A DNA stretch of 14,197 nt from SCGC-AAA076-P13 sp965656035 (GTDB lineage Bacteria > Pseudomonadota > Gammaproteobacteria > Magnimaribacterales > D2472). Both the position numbers and the translations under genes were made by a program. The first letter of the stretch is position 1, and each line of letters starts with the position of its first letter. The notes beneath the pieces are model-generated. The model worked only from the letters and a program-made list of their open reading frames with translations. It made no database searches and had not been told where the DNA came from. Location: the NCBI GenBank assembly GCA_965656035.1, contig CBFHIO010000021.1:1-14197 (forward strand), in the 5' to 3' direction. Below, piece by piece: positions 7,457-14,197 of this stretch.

Positions 7457-7897
7457 ATGAATATTTTAATGATAAATGGTCCTAACTTAAATTTATTAGG
7501 CATCAGAGAAAAGGAAATATATGGTGAGATAACCTTGCAAGAACTTGAAAAAAAACTTGTGTTACTAGCAAAAAGTCACGACTACATCTTAAGTTGCATG
7601 CAAACAAATGCTGAACATGAAATAATTAATGCGATTCATGATGCAAAGCTAAGAAATAATATTAGTTCAATAATAATTAATCCAGGCGCATATACTCATA
7701 CAAGTATAGCAATTAGAGATGCTCTATCTGGAGTTCAAATTCCGTTTTATGAAGTTCATATTTCTGATATAAATAAAAGGGAAGATTTTAGAAAATTTTC
7801 GTATATTTCTGATTTAGCAAAAAAAGTTTTTACAGGTCATGGTTTAAAAGGTTATGAGCTTGCATTGAATGAAGCTATAAATAGTTTGGAGAGTTAG
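7457..7897 (+). CDS. aroQ: 3-dehydroquinate dehydratase, type II
   Basis: Converts 3-dehydroquinate to 3-dehydroshikimate in the shikimate pathway by trans-elimination; the family forms dodecamers in the cytoplasm. 146 residues, the usual size. The opening NGPNLNLLG (7-15) is the family hallmark; catalytic R17 and Y22 sit in the flexible lid (IREKEIYG). N75 and H81 lie in INPGAYTHTS, H101 in YEVHIS, and R112 in REDFRKFSYIS. The usual QSNxEGEL segment reads QTNAEHEI (49-56), a glycine-to-histidine change in a signature position, probably tolerated. It has no visible Shine-Dalgarno. Its stop TAG abuts the accB ATG with no gap, so aroQ and accB are almost certainly cotranscribed, as in pseudomonads. 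Confidence 0.97.
   Translation: MNILMINGPNLNLLGIREKEIYGEITLQELEKKLVLLAKSHDYILSCMQTNAEHEIINAIHDAKLRNNISSIIINPGAYTHTSIAIRDALSGVQIPFYEVHISDINKREDFRKFSYISDLAKKVFTGHGLKGYELALNEAINSLES
7888..7891 (+). promoter_or_regulatory. Shine-Dalgarno of accB inside the aroQ 3' end
   Basis: GGAG six bases before the accB ATG at 7898, overlapping the last aroQ codons. It fixes the accB start directly after the aroQ stop. Confidence 0.6.
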
Positions 7898-8335
7898 ATG
7901 GATATTAGAAAAATTAAAAAGTTAATAGAAATGTTACAAGACTCAGATTTAAAGGAGATTGAGGTCAGCCAAGGAGATGAATCAGTTCGAATTTCTCGAG
8001 ACAATAGTGCTCAAATATATGCGGAGCTACCAATCCAAAAGCAATTTGCTAATAACGCAAGCGCTGTTTCTCAAGAAGAAATATCACAAGAGGAAGTTAA
8101 GGGTAACTTAGTGACATCGCCTATTGTTGGAACTTTTTACAGAAAGCCGAGTCCAGATAAAGATCCATTTATCAAAATTGGTGATGTGGTAGAAGAAGGC
8201 GATATACTTTGTATTATTGAAGCTATGAAAATGATGAATGAGATAAAATCTGAGTATAGTGGAAAAGTAGTTTCAATCAATGTTGAGGATGGGCAACCTG
8301 TTGAATACGGACAACACATTATAACAATTAACTAA
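7898..8335 (+). CDS. accB: Biotin carboxyl carrier protein of acetyl-CoA carboxylase
   Basis: Carries the carboxybiotin between biotin carboxylase (AccC, next gene) and carboxyltransferase (AccAD, not in window) in malonyl-CoA formation. 145 residues against 156 in E. coli. The N-terminal helix MDIRKIKKLIEMLQDSDL (1-18) is the AccC-contacting segment; the C-terminal biotinyl domain begins near 71 with SPIVGTFYRKPSPDKDPF, which keeps the protruding thumb of true BCCP. Biotin is attached to K111 in EAMKMMNEI. The linker between them (about 38-70) is short and rich in Gln, Glu, Ser and Asn rather than the Ala/Pro-rich hinge of E. coli, probably a result of AT mutation pressure. Six bases separate it from accC, matching the tight accBC pairing that keeps the two subunits in ratio. 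Confidence 0.97.
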   Translation: MDIRKIKKLIEMLQDSDLKEIEVSQGDESVRISRDNSAQIYAELPIQKQFANNASAVSQEEISQEEVKGNLVTSPIVGTFYRKPSPDKDPFIKIGDVVEEGDILCIIEAMKMMNEIKSEYSGKVVSINVEDGQPVEYGQHIITIN

Positions 8336-8341
8336 AATACC

Positions 8342-9691
8342 ATGCCCTTTAAAGTTCTCATCGCAAACAGAGGCGAAATAGCTCTTAGGGCTATTAGGGC
8401 CTGCAAAGAATTAGAGATCTCAACAGTTTCTGTTTATTCAGAGGGTGATAAAGATTTAAAACACTTGAAGTTTTCGGACGAAACAGTATGTATAGGCCCG
8501 GCCTCTCCTCTTCACAGCTACCTTAATACACCAGCAATTCTTTCTGCTGCTGAGCTTACTCAAGTAGATGCTATATATCCTGGCTATGGATTCCTTGCTG
8601 AAGATTTTAATTTTGCTGAGATGTGTGAAAAAAGTGGTTTTAAATTTATTGGTCCAAGTCCAAATACTATTAAAAATATGGGCGACAAAATAACTGCTAA
8701 AACATTAGCTGAAGAGGCAGGTATCCAAATTGTTCCAGGTTATAAAAATGAAATTCCTGAAGATCCAGATGAATTTAAAAAAATTGCAAAAAATATAGGT
8801 TATCCGATCATGATCAAGGCAACTGCAGGTGGTGGGGGTCGTGGGATGAGAGTTGTTGAAAATGAAGATGATCTGTTATCAAGCGCAGAAATAACAATGC
8901 AAGAAGCAAAAAATGCTTTTGGAAATGAAAAAATTTACCTAGAGAAATTTATTCCTAATCCAAGACATATTGAAATTCAGATTGTAGGAGACGGCAAAGG
9001 TCATGCCATACATTTGGGTACCAGAGACTGCAGCATGCAAAGAAGACATCAGAAAATTATTGAAGAAGCACCAGCAAAAAATATAGATCAAGATGCCCTA
9101 GAGAAAACATATGAGGCATCCATAAACCTATGCAAAAAACTTAAATACGAGGGGGTTGGTACAATTGAATTTTTATATGATGACGGTGAATTCTATTTCA
9201 TTGAAATGAATACAAGAATCCAGGTTGAGCATCCTGTTACAGAGATGATCACTGGATTTGATATTGTTAAAGCTCAACTTAGAATTGCCCTTGGAATGGA
9301 TATTAAATTGAATCAAGGATCTATTAATTTTTTTGGCCACGCAATAGAATGCAGAATTAATGCAGAAGATCCTTTTACCTTTAAGCCTTCACCTGGAAAG
9401 ATAACAAAAATGCATACTCCTGGAGGATTTGGTGTTAGATACGATTCACACATTTATGGTGGATATACTGTTCCTCCATATTACGATTCTCTTTTAGCAA
9501 AAATTATAACTCTAGCTAACTCAAGAAATTCTTCTATAAAAAGAATGATAAGTGCTTTAGATGAATTTTTTATTGATGGCATTCAAACCAATCATTCTCT
9601 TCATCAAAAAATACTTCACGACAAAACGTTTGTTGAAAATAAACATACAATTAATTATCTAGAGAACGAGTTTTTAAAAAATGACAGCTGA
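8342..9691 (+). CDS. accC: Biotin carboxylase subunit of acetyl-CoA carboxylase
   Basis: ATP- and bicarbonate-dependent carboxylation of the biotin on AccB, first half of the committed step of fatty acid synthesis. 449 residues, exactly the E. coli length, and the catalytic numbering is preserved: K116 (GDKITAK), K159 (IMIKA), the glycine loop GGGGRG at 163-168, H209, E276, E288 (FIEMNTR), R292 and R338 (ECRINAEDP). The N-terminal IANRGEIALR (7-16) is the biotin carboxylase fold signature. No carrier or carboxyltransferase domain is fused, so it is AccC rather than a pyruvate or propionyl-CoA carboxylase subunit. No clear Shine-Dalgarno precedes the ATG. Its last 11 bases overlap leuS. In pseudomonads prmA usually follows accC; here it is replaced directly by leuS. 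Confidence 0.98.
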   Translation: MPFKVLIANRGEIALRAIRACKELEISTVSVYSEGDKDLKHLKFSDETVCIGPASPLHSYLNTPAILSAAELTQVDAIYPGYGFLAEDFNFAEMCEKSGFKFIGPSPNTIKNMGDKITAKTLAEEAGIQIVPGYKNEIPEDPDEFKKIAKNIGYPIMIKATAGGGGRGMRVVENEDDLLSSAEITMQEAKNAFGNEKIYLEKFIPNPRHIEIQIVGDGKGHAIHLGTRDCSMQRRHQKIIEEAPAKNIDQDALEKTYEASINLCKKLKYEGVGTIEFLYDDGEFYFIEMNTRIQVEHPVTEMITGFDIVKAQLRIALGMDIKLNQGSINFFGHAIECRINAEDPFTFKPSPGKITKMHTPGGFGVRYDSHIYGGYTVPPYYDSLLAKIITLANSRNSSIKRMISALDEFFIDGIQTNHSLHQKILHDKTFVENKHTINYLENEFLKNDS

Positions 9692-12095
9692 ATATAATCC
9701 AAAAAAAATTGAGGAATCTGCTCAAAAAAGGTGGATTGAAGAAAGAAGATTTGAAGCAAAACCAGATGACCGTCAGAAATATTATTGCCTATCAATGTTT
9801 CCATATCCATCTGGAAAATTACATATGGGGCATGTGCGAAACTACACCATAGGTGATGTGATATCTAGATATAAAAGAATGAATAATTTTAATGTATTTC
9901 AACCAATGGGCTGGGATGCATTTGGTTTGCCGGCTGAAAATGCAGCAATAGCAAATAAAGTAAGCCCAAAAGAATGGACCAATGACAATATTGAACATAT
10001 GAAACAACAACTCATATCACTAGGCCTAGGATATGATTGGTCAAAAGAACTTAGAACATGTGAACCTAGTTATTATAAATGGGAGCAATTAATTTTTAAA
10101 AAATTCTTTGAAAAAGGTCTAGTTTATAAGAAAAAATCGCTCGTTAACTGGGATCCAGTAGATGAAACTGTTCTTGCAAATGAACAGGTAATTGATGGTA
10201 AAGGATGGAGGTCTGGTGCTTCAGTAGAGATTAAAGAAATCGATCAATGGTTTATAAAAATAACTGATTATGCTGATGAACTGCTCTCATCCCTAAGCGA
10301 AGTTGATTGGCCAGAAAATGTAAAGACTATGCAGGAAAACTGGATAGGTAAATCTCATGGAGCAGAAATTAAATATCAAATTGAAGGCACAGATGAATAC
10401 CTAACCGCCTTCTCAACAAGGCCTGATACTATTTTTGGTGTCTCTTTTATAGCTATTTCTCCAAATCATGAGATAGCATTAAACCTTTCCAATATAAATA
10501 AAACAATTAAATCTTTTCTTAAAAAATGTAAAGAAACGTCATCTGCAGAAGCAGATATGGCAAAAGCTGAAAAGCTTGGTATTGATACTGGAATTAAAGT
10601 TATCCACCCTCTCACCAATGAGAGTATCCCAGTATGGATTGGAAATTTTGTACTTCTTGATTATGGAACAGGGGTTGTTATGGGTGTTCCTGGACATGAT
10701 CAAAGAGACTTTGAATTTGCTTCTAAATACGATCTTGATATTAAACAAGTCATTTCAAATAACAGTAATAATGAATTGCCTGTACTTAATAAAGGTACTT
10801 TGATGAACTCTGAAAAGTACAATGATTTAGATTCTGATCAAGCATCTGAGAAAATTATTAAAGACTTAAGTAAAAAAAATCTCGGTGAGGGCCTCATTCA
10901 ATTTAGGTTAAGAGATTGGGGTGTTAGCAGACAAAGATATTGGGGGTGTCCAATACCTGTTGTATATAAAAATGGTAAGGCGGAATTGGTTGAAGAAAGT
11001 GAACTTCCTATAGTTCTTCCAGAACTGCCTAAAAACTCTCCCCCAATTCCATTAAGTCAAAATGAAAATTTTTTCAAAATATCTGATGACTTGCAAAGAG
11101 AGACTGATACATTCGATACCTTCATGGATTCATCATGGTATTACGCTCGCTTTACATCTGCTGATAATAATAACGAAATTTTTGATGAAAATTCAAAGTA
11201 CTGGCTTCCAGTTGATTTATATATTGGTGGAATTGAACATGCAATACTTCACCTTCTCTATTCAAGGTTCTTTCATAAGGCTCTAAGAGATATGGGCATG
11301 GTAGAGGGTAATGAGCCTTTTAAGAAATTATTAACACAAGGAATGGTGCTTAAAGATGGTGCGAAAATGTCAAAATCAAAAGGCAATACAGTTGACCCGC
11401 AGTCTTATATTGATAAGTATGGCGCAGATACGGTTAGGCTATATATGATGTTTACTGCTCCTCCAGAGCAAAGTTTAGAATGGTCGGAAGCCTCGGTTGA
11501 AGGTGCATCAAGATTTATAAAAAAAGTATGGAATCTTGTTATTAATAAACACTATGAGGATATTGAGAGACCAAATAATTTAACAAAGGAAGAAATATCA
11601 TTAAGGAGAAAGGTTCATACAACAATAAAAAAGGTTACTAATGATTTTGAAACTAGATTTTCTTTTAATACTGCCATAGCATCAATAATGGAGTTACTGA
11701 ATGCCATACCTGATGATTTTAAAGAAAAAGATGCGTCTAACTCAAAAAAGTATTGTTTAAATGAAGCCATAATTATTATCCTTAAAACACTAAATCCTAT
11801 AGCGCCGCATGTTTCAGAGTACTTATGGAATAATTTTTATAATTTCAATGCACCAGAAGAAATAGAATCTTCATGGCCAAGAGTTCAAGAAAGTTTGTTA
11901 GAAATATCAGAATTTGAGTTAGTTATTCAGATCAATGGAAAAGTGAGAGGCAAGACTTTTGCTAACATTGAACTGGGTCAGGATCAAATAGAGGAAATAG
12001 CTAAAAAAATCGATAACGTTGCCACTAATCTTGATGGTAAAAGTATTAAAAAAGTAATCTATATAAAAGGCAAAATCATTAATTTTGTTATCTAG
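9681..12095 (+). CDS. leuS: Leucyl-tRNA synthetase
   Basis: Class I synthetase that charges tRNA-Leu; 804 residues, against 860 in E. coli. HIGH motif is HMGH at 48-51 after FPYPSGKL; KMSKS is at 562-566 (GAKMSKSKGN). The CP1 editing domain is present, with FSTRPDTIFG (244-253, threonine-rich site) and GVPGHDQRDFEFA (336-348, containing the conserved editing aspartate). WGVSRQRYWGCPIP (413-426) and ETDTFDTFMDSSWYYAR (474-490) are LeuRS hallmarks. The zinc-domain segment reads NWDPVDETVLANEQVIDGKG: the cysteines that bind zinc in E. coli (NWCPND, DGCCWRC) are absent, so this domain is probably metal-free. The C-terminal tRNA-binding domain is complete (INGKVRGK near 753). The shorter length reflects compact insertions, not truncation. 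It overlaps accC by 11 bases and heads the leuS-lptE-holA block known from E. coli. Confidence 0.98.
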   Translation: MTAEYNPKKIEESAQKRWIEERRFEAKPDDRQKYYCLSMFPYPSGKLHMGHVRNYTIGDVISRYKRMNNFNVFQPMGWDAFGLPAENAAIANKVSPKEWTNDNIEHMKQQLISLGLGYDWSKELRTCEPSYYKWEQLIFKKFFEKGLVYKKKSLVNWDPVDETVLANEQVIDGKGWRSGASVEIKEIDQWFIKITDYADELLSSLSEVDWPENVKTMQENWIGKSHGAEIKYQIEGTDEYLTAFSTRPDTIFGVSFIAISPNHEIALNLSNINKTIKSFLKKCKETSSAEADMAKAEKLGIDTGIKVIHPLTNESIPVWIGNFVLLDYGTGVVMGVPGHDQRDFEFASKYDLDIKQVISNNSNNELPVLNKGTLMNSEKYNDLDSDQASEKIIKDLSKKNLGEGLIQFRLRDWGVSRQRYWGCPIPVVYKNGKAELVEESELPIVLPELPKNSPPIPLSQNENFFKISDDLQRETDTFDTFMDSSWYYARFTSADNNNEIFDENSKYWLPVDLYIGGIEHAILHLLYSRFFHKALRDMGMVEGNEPFKKLLTQGMVLKDGAKMSKSKGNTVDPQSYIDKYGADTVRLYMMFTAPPEQSLEWSEASVEGASRFIKKVWNLVINKHYEDIERPNNLTKEEISLRRKVHTTIKKVTNDFETRFSFNTAIASIMELLNAIPDDFKEKDASNSKKYCLNEAIIIILKTLNPIAPHVSEYLWNNFYNFNAPEEIESSWPRVQESLLEISEFELVIQINGKVRGKTFANIELGQDQIEEIAKKIDNVATNLDGKSIKKVIYIKGKIINFVI

Positions 12096-12119
12096 CAAAT
12101 TTTTTTCCTTAGCACTTTA

Positions 12120-12146
12120 ATGTTTCATTTTTGCCAGTTAAGATGA
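12120..12146 (+). other. Eight-codon mini-ORF whose stop overlaps the lptE start
   Basis: ATG at 12120 opens a reading frame MFHFCQLR that ends in TGA at 12144-12146. That TGA overlaps the lptE ATG (12143) in an ATGA, the same coupling geometry as hemB-trxA and the hydrolase-ABC pair. Neither the mini-ORF nor lptE has a clear Shine-Dalgarno. It may be coincidental in AT-rich sequence; I list it because it lies exactly between leuS and lptE and could deliver ribosomes to lptE. Confidence 0.2.
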
Positions 12147-12616
12147 ATTCTGTGAAACGTTATTATTATCTAATTTTTTTTATCGCTATATTTAGTGTTT
12201 CAAGCTGTAATTACAATAAACTAGCTTTTGATCCAAGTAATGAGAAATATACAATCTTCTATGATGATTCAATTCCTAATTCTTTAAAAAAAGTAATGGA
12301 TATTTCTTTCAATCATTCAAAGGTAGAAGGTAGAAATAAGAATCGAATTTATTTAAAAAACTTTACCATAAGTAATTACAATATATATGCTGGCTCCTCA
12401 CTCAGATCACTTGAAGGAGAAATTAGCGCCCTAATTCAGCTTGAGATTATTAACGAATTAAAAACAACTAATAAAAGTATAAAGATAATGAAAAGACACA
12501 ATTCTGGCGAACTTAATCCTTTTGCAGAGCAAGAAACGATTAAAACTATACAAGAAATCATCAATAATGAAATCTATAATCAAATACTATTAGAGGTTGG
12601 TCTCTTTGAAATGTGA
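12143..12616 (+). CDS. lptE: LPS-assembly lipoprotein LptE (divergent)
   Basis: Predicted outer-membrane lipoprotein that plugs the LptD barrel in lipopolysaccharide export. Taking ATG at 12143 gives 157 residues; an in-frame TTG at 12131 would add four. The N-terminus KRYYYLIFFIAIFSVSSC is a lipoprotein signal, with lipobox VSSC and acylated cysteine C22. The mature part is mixed strand/helix: TIFYDD strand, a helix around NSLKKVMDISF, strands IYLKNFTISNYNIYAGSS and IQLEIINELK, and a C-terminal helix TIKTIQEIINNEIYNQILLEV, consistent with the LptE fold. Sequence identity to E. coli LptE (193 residues) is low, and the assignment rests largely on lipobox, size and position between leuS and holA, where lptE sits in E. 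coli. It overlaps holA by up to 20 bases. Confidence 0.78.
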   Translation: MNSVKRYYYLIFFIAIFSVSSCNYNKLAFDPSNEKYTIFYDDSIPNSLKKVMDISFNHSKVEGRNKNRIYLKNFTISNYNIYAGSSLRSLEGEISALIQLEIINELKTTNKSIKIMKRHNSGELNPFAEQETIKTIQEIINNEIYNQILLEVGLFEM

Positions 12617-13586
12617 ATCACTTTCTCTAGTAAAATACCTAGAGAAATCTCAAAATATTTTTTTTATTTTTGGGCCTGAGGTTGTCTTAAGGAATAATTC
12701 AAAAGATATAATTAGGAAATATTTATCACAAAAAGGGTTTAATGAAAGGAGAATTGTCACCAAGGAAAATTTTGATCGAATAGAGGAAATTATTATTGAA
12801 AGTTCTGGTGGGTCTCTTTTTGGATCTAAATTAATTATTGATATCAGTCATGACCAAGGGCGATTGCCAGAAAAAGTAGAAAATATATTTAATATAGAAA
12901 ACATTTTTAATAATAAAAATATTGCCATAATCATAAATTCTCATAACGAAAAATTAAATAGTAATACAAAGCTTTATAAAGCAATGGAAAAAAATGCTCT
13001 CATTATTGGGTGCAATAAATTAAAGTCTTTTGAAGAAAAAATCTGGTTAAAATCACAATTAGAATTTATTCCAGAACAAGACAGAAAAAATTTTGTACAA
13101 AATATTTATGAATTAAATGCTGGAAACTTAGTTGCTCAACAAAATGAAATAAATATCCTTAAATTAATATATAAAAATGGTATGGATATTTCTAATCTAC
13201 TTTATACAGATTCAGCTGAATTTGAACCTTTTGAACTTGAGGATGCTGTTACAAATTTAAATACAAAACATGCATTAAGGATTACTAGCTCAATAAAAGA
13301 CTCTGAAGCTCATTATGCTCCCCTTTTAGTATGGATAATTGGAAAAATCGTTACCAGTTCTGCAATTGCAAAGCAAAATGAAAATCCTAAATTAAGTCTA
13401 GAAAAGTCAGGAATCTGGAGTAGCAAAATTGCAAGCTATATGAAATTCATTAAATTTCATTCTCTACAAAAACTAATATCACTGCAAAAGAATGTTTATG
13501 AATTAGATTTATCAAATAAAGGTTTATCTAAAAAAAATTTCTGGGATGATGTAGACAGAATGATTATAAGTCTTACAAAAAATTAA
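12597..13586 (+). CDS. holA: DNA polymerase III delta subunit
   Basis: Clamp-loader subunit that opens the beta clamp. 329 residues (E. coli 343). It has the AAA+-like fold without a working ATP site: the segment FIFGPEVVLRNNSKDIIRKYL (about 23-43) corresponds to the E. coli LLGNDPLLLQES region. GSLFGSKLIIDI (74-85) matches the conserved SLFASRQTLLL stretch, and NAGNLVAQQNEINILKLI near 175-192 matches EGNLLALAQALERL. Identity is low, as is normal for delta, but these motifs plus the leuS-lptE-holA order make it secure. No ATG fits. TTG at 12597 aligns without gaps with the E. coli N-terminus (MVSLKCESL against MIRLYPEQL), while TTG at 12606 has better spacing from the AGAGG at 12592-12596. 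Its stop shares TTAA with the stop of the convergent dat gene. Confidence 0.9.
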   Translation: MVSLKCESLSLVKYLEKSQNIFFIFGPEVVLRNNSKDIIRKYLSQKGFNERRIVTKENFDRIEEIIIESSGGSLFGSKLIIDISHDQGRLPEKVENIFNIENIFNNKNIAIIINSHNEKLNSNTKLYKAMEKNALIIGCNKLKSFEEKIWLKSQLEFIPEQDRKNFVQNIYELNAGNLVAQQNEINILKLIYKNGMDISNLLYTDSAEFEPFELEDAVTNLNTKHALRITSSIKDSEAHYAPLLVWIIGKIVTSSAIAKQNENPKLSLEKSGIWSSKIASYMKFIKFHSLQKLISLQKNVYELDLSNKGLSKKNFWDDVDRMIISLTKN

Positions 13587-14197
13587 ATAAAAAACTTAGA
13601 GTCAAATATTTTCTTACAAGACATATAGAGAGAATCATCAAGATTTAATGAGTGCTCGATATTAATTATATTTTCTATTGGAGCCATTCCTTTAGTGGAG
13701 CTTGTAAGCCAAGCAGATGTTGCTTTCTGAAGTTCATAATAATTAAAATCTCCTTCATGAACCTTAATACCATTTTCTAAAAGAGCCTCTATTAAAATTG
13801 ATCTTGTTATACCTGGCAAAATATTATTGGTTAAGGCTGGAGTGAAAATATTACCATTACTAATAAAAAACAAATTTGAGGCTCCGGCCTCAGTAAGTAT
13901 TCCATCTTTGTGCATAATAACTTCATCACAAGAAAGTGATTTAGCATTATTCATATGCAAAACATTGGCTAATAATGAAGTTGATTTTATGTCGCACCTA
14001 CCCCATCTCGTATCTTCACAAATCATTACATTTAATTTTTTGGTTTCAAACGAGCAAGGGGTTATATACCCAAAAGTTTCTACATCCATTTGGTCAGAGT
14101 ACATGTGGGATCTAATCAAATCTTGTCCTCTGGTGACTTGATAATAAACATAGCCACTATCAAAATCTGATGAAGATAGTAGTTGATTAATTTCATC
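13583..14197 (-). CDS. dat: D-amino acid (D-alanine) transaminase, 5' end off the window
   Basis: PLP fold-type IV enzyme that interconverts D-alanine and D-glutamate with their keto acids, supplying peptidoglycan precursors. 204 codons are visible and open to the edge; by comparison with the 282-residue Bacillus enzyme about 74 N-terminal residues are missing. The visible part opens DEINQLLSSSDFDSGYVYYQ. VTRG is at 21-24 of the fragment, with IRSH at 28-31 matching the R98/H100 carboxylate trap of the Bacillus D-amino acid transaminase. The PLP lysine is K71 in RCDIKS, the cofactor acid is E103 in TEAGASN, and PGITR and TSSTKG are also present. The VTRG...RxH element favours D-amino acid specificity over IlvE or PabC. 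In several gammaproteobacteria dat sits between dacC and ybeD-lipB; those genes may lie to the right, which cannot be seen. Confidence 0.88.
   Translation of the reverse strand, partial: DEINQLLSSSDFDSGYVYYQVTRGQDLIRSHMYSDQMDVETFGYITPCSFETKKLNVMICEDTRWGRCDIKSTSLLANVLHMNNAKSLSCDEVIMHKDGILTEAGASNLFFISNGNIFTPALTNNILPGITRSILIEALLENGIKVHEGDFNYYELQKATSAWLTSSTKGMAPIENIINIEHSLNLDDSLYMSCKKIFDSKFFI

Noticed and set aside
12096..12142. Terminator after leuS at the T-rich stretch
   Set aside because: The T run has no stem before it, and lptE and holA follow on the same strand in conserved order.
13583..14197. Branched-chain aminotransferase (IlvE) or aminodeoxychorismate lyase (PabC) as identity
   Set aside because: All share the fold, but the VTRG followed by an R-x-H pair matches the D-amino acid transaminase carboxylate trap, so dat is preferred; the missing N-terminus leaves some doubt.
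1..14197. CRISPR array, insertion sequence, tRNA or other mobile element
   Set aside because: I saw no spaced direct repeats, terminal inverted repeats, transposase-like proteins or cloverleaf-type sequences; gaps are too short to hold them.

Overview
This window looks like core chromosome of an AT-rich, streamlined gammaproteobacterium. Nearly every gene is a housekeeping gene with a clear gammaproteobacterial counterpart, intergenic gaps are mostly 0 to 50 bases, several genes overlap, and A/T-ending codons and Lys/Asn/Ile-rich proteins dominate. A marine SAR86-like lineage would fit, but that is inference from composition and gene content, not a phylogenetic result. I see no mobile element, CRISPR array, tRNA or rRNA.

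Layout. Positions 1-6952 are all read on the minus strand, in transcription order: a lipase-like alpha/beta hydrolase, a fused double-ATPase ABC protein of the YejF type, ilvD (branched-chain amino acid synthesis), hemB (haem synthesis), trxA (thioredoxin) and rho (transcription termination; its last few codons lie off the left edge). Spacing is 4-base ATGA overlaps or 5-base gaps up to trxA, so these five probably share one transcript. rho follows a 109-base gap with a plausible promoter and a C-rich, G-poor leader. Positions 6997-13586 are read on the plus strand: a stand-alone DsbD N-terminal domain, aroQ, accB, accC, leuS, lptE and holA. The two arms diverge from a 44-base spacer. At the right end a minus-strand D-amino acid transaminase (dat, 5' end off the edge) converges on holA, and the two share a TTAA in which both stop codons lie.

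How the genes work together. The plus-strand arm joins two blocks usually separate in gammaproteobacteria: dsbD-aroQ-accB-accC (periplasmic thiol reduction, shikimate pathway, first step of fatty acid synthesis) and leuS-lptE-holA (leucyl-tRNA charging, LPS export, clamp loader). The minus-strand arm keeps the hemB/trxA/rho neighbourhood known from pseudomonads. Most of it is ordinary; no wholly new system is evident. The most interesting points are the reduction of dsbD to its periplasmic alpha domain at its ancestral locus, an orphan double-ATPase without permeases, a likely Rho autoregulatory leader, loss of zinc-ligand cysteines in both HemB and LeuRS, possible near-leaderless starts, and an open -1 frame running from an A7 run in ilvD into hemB.
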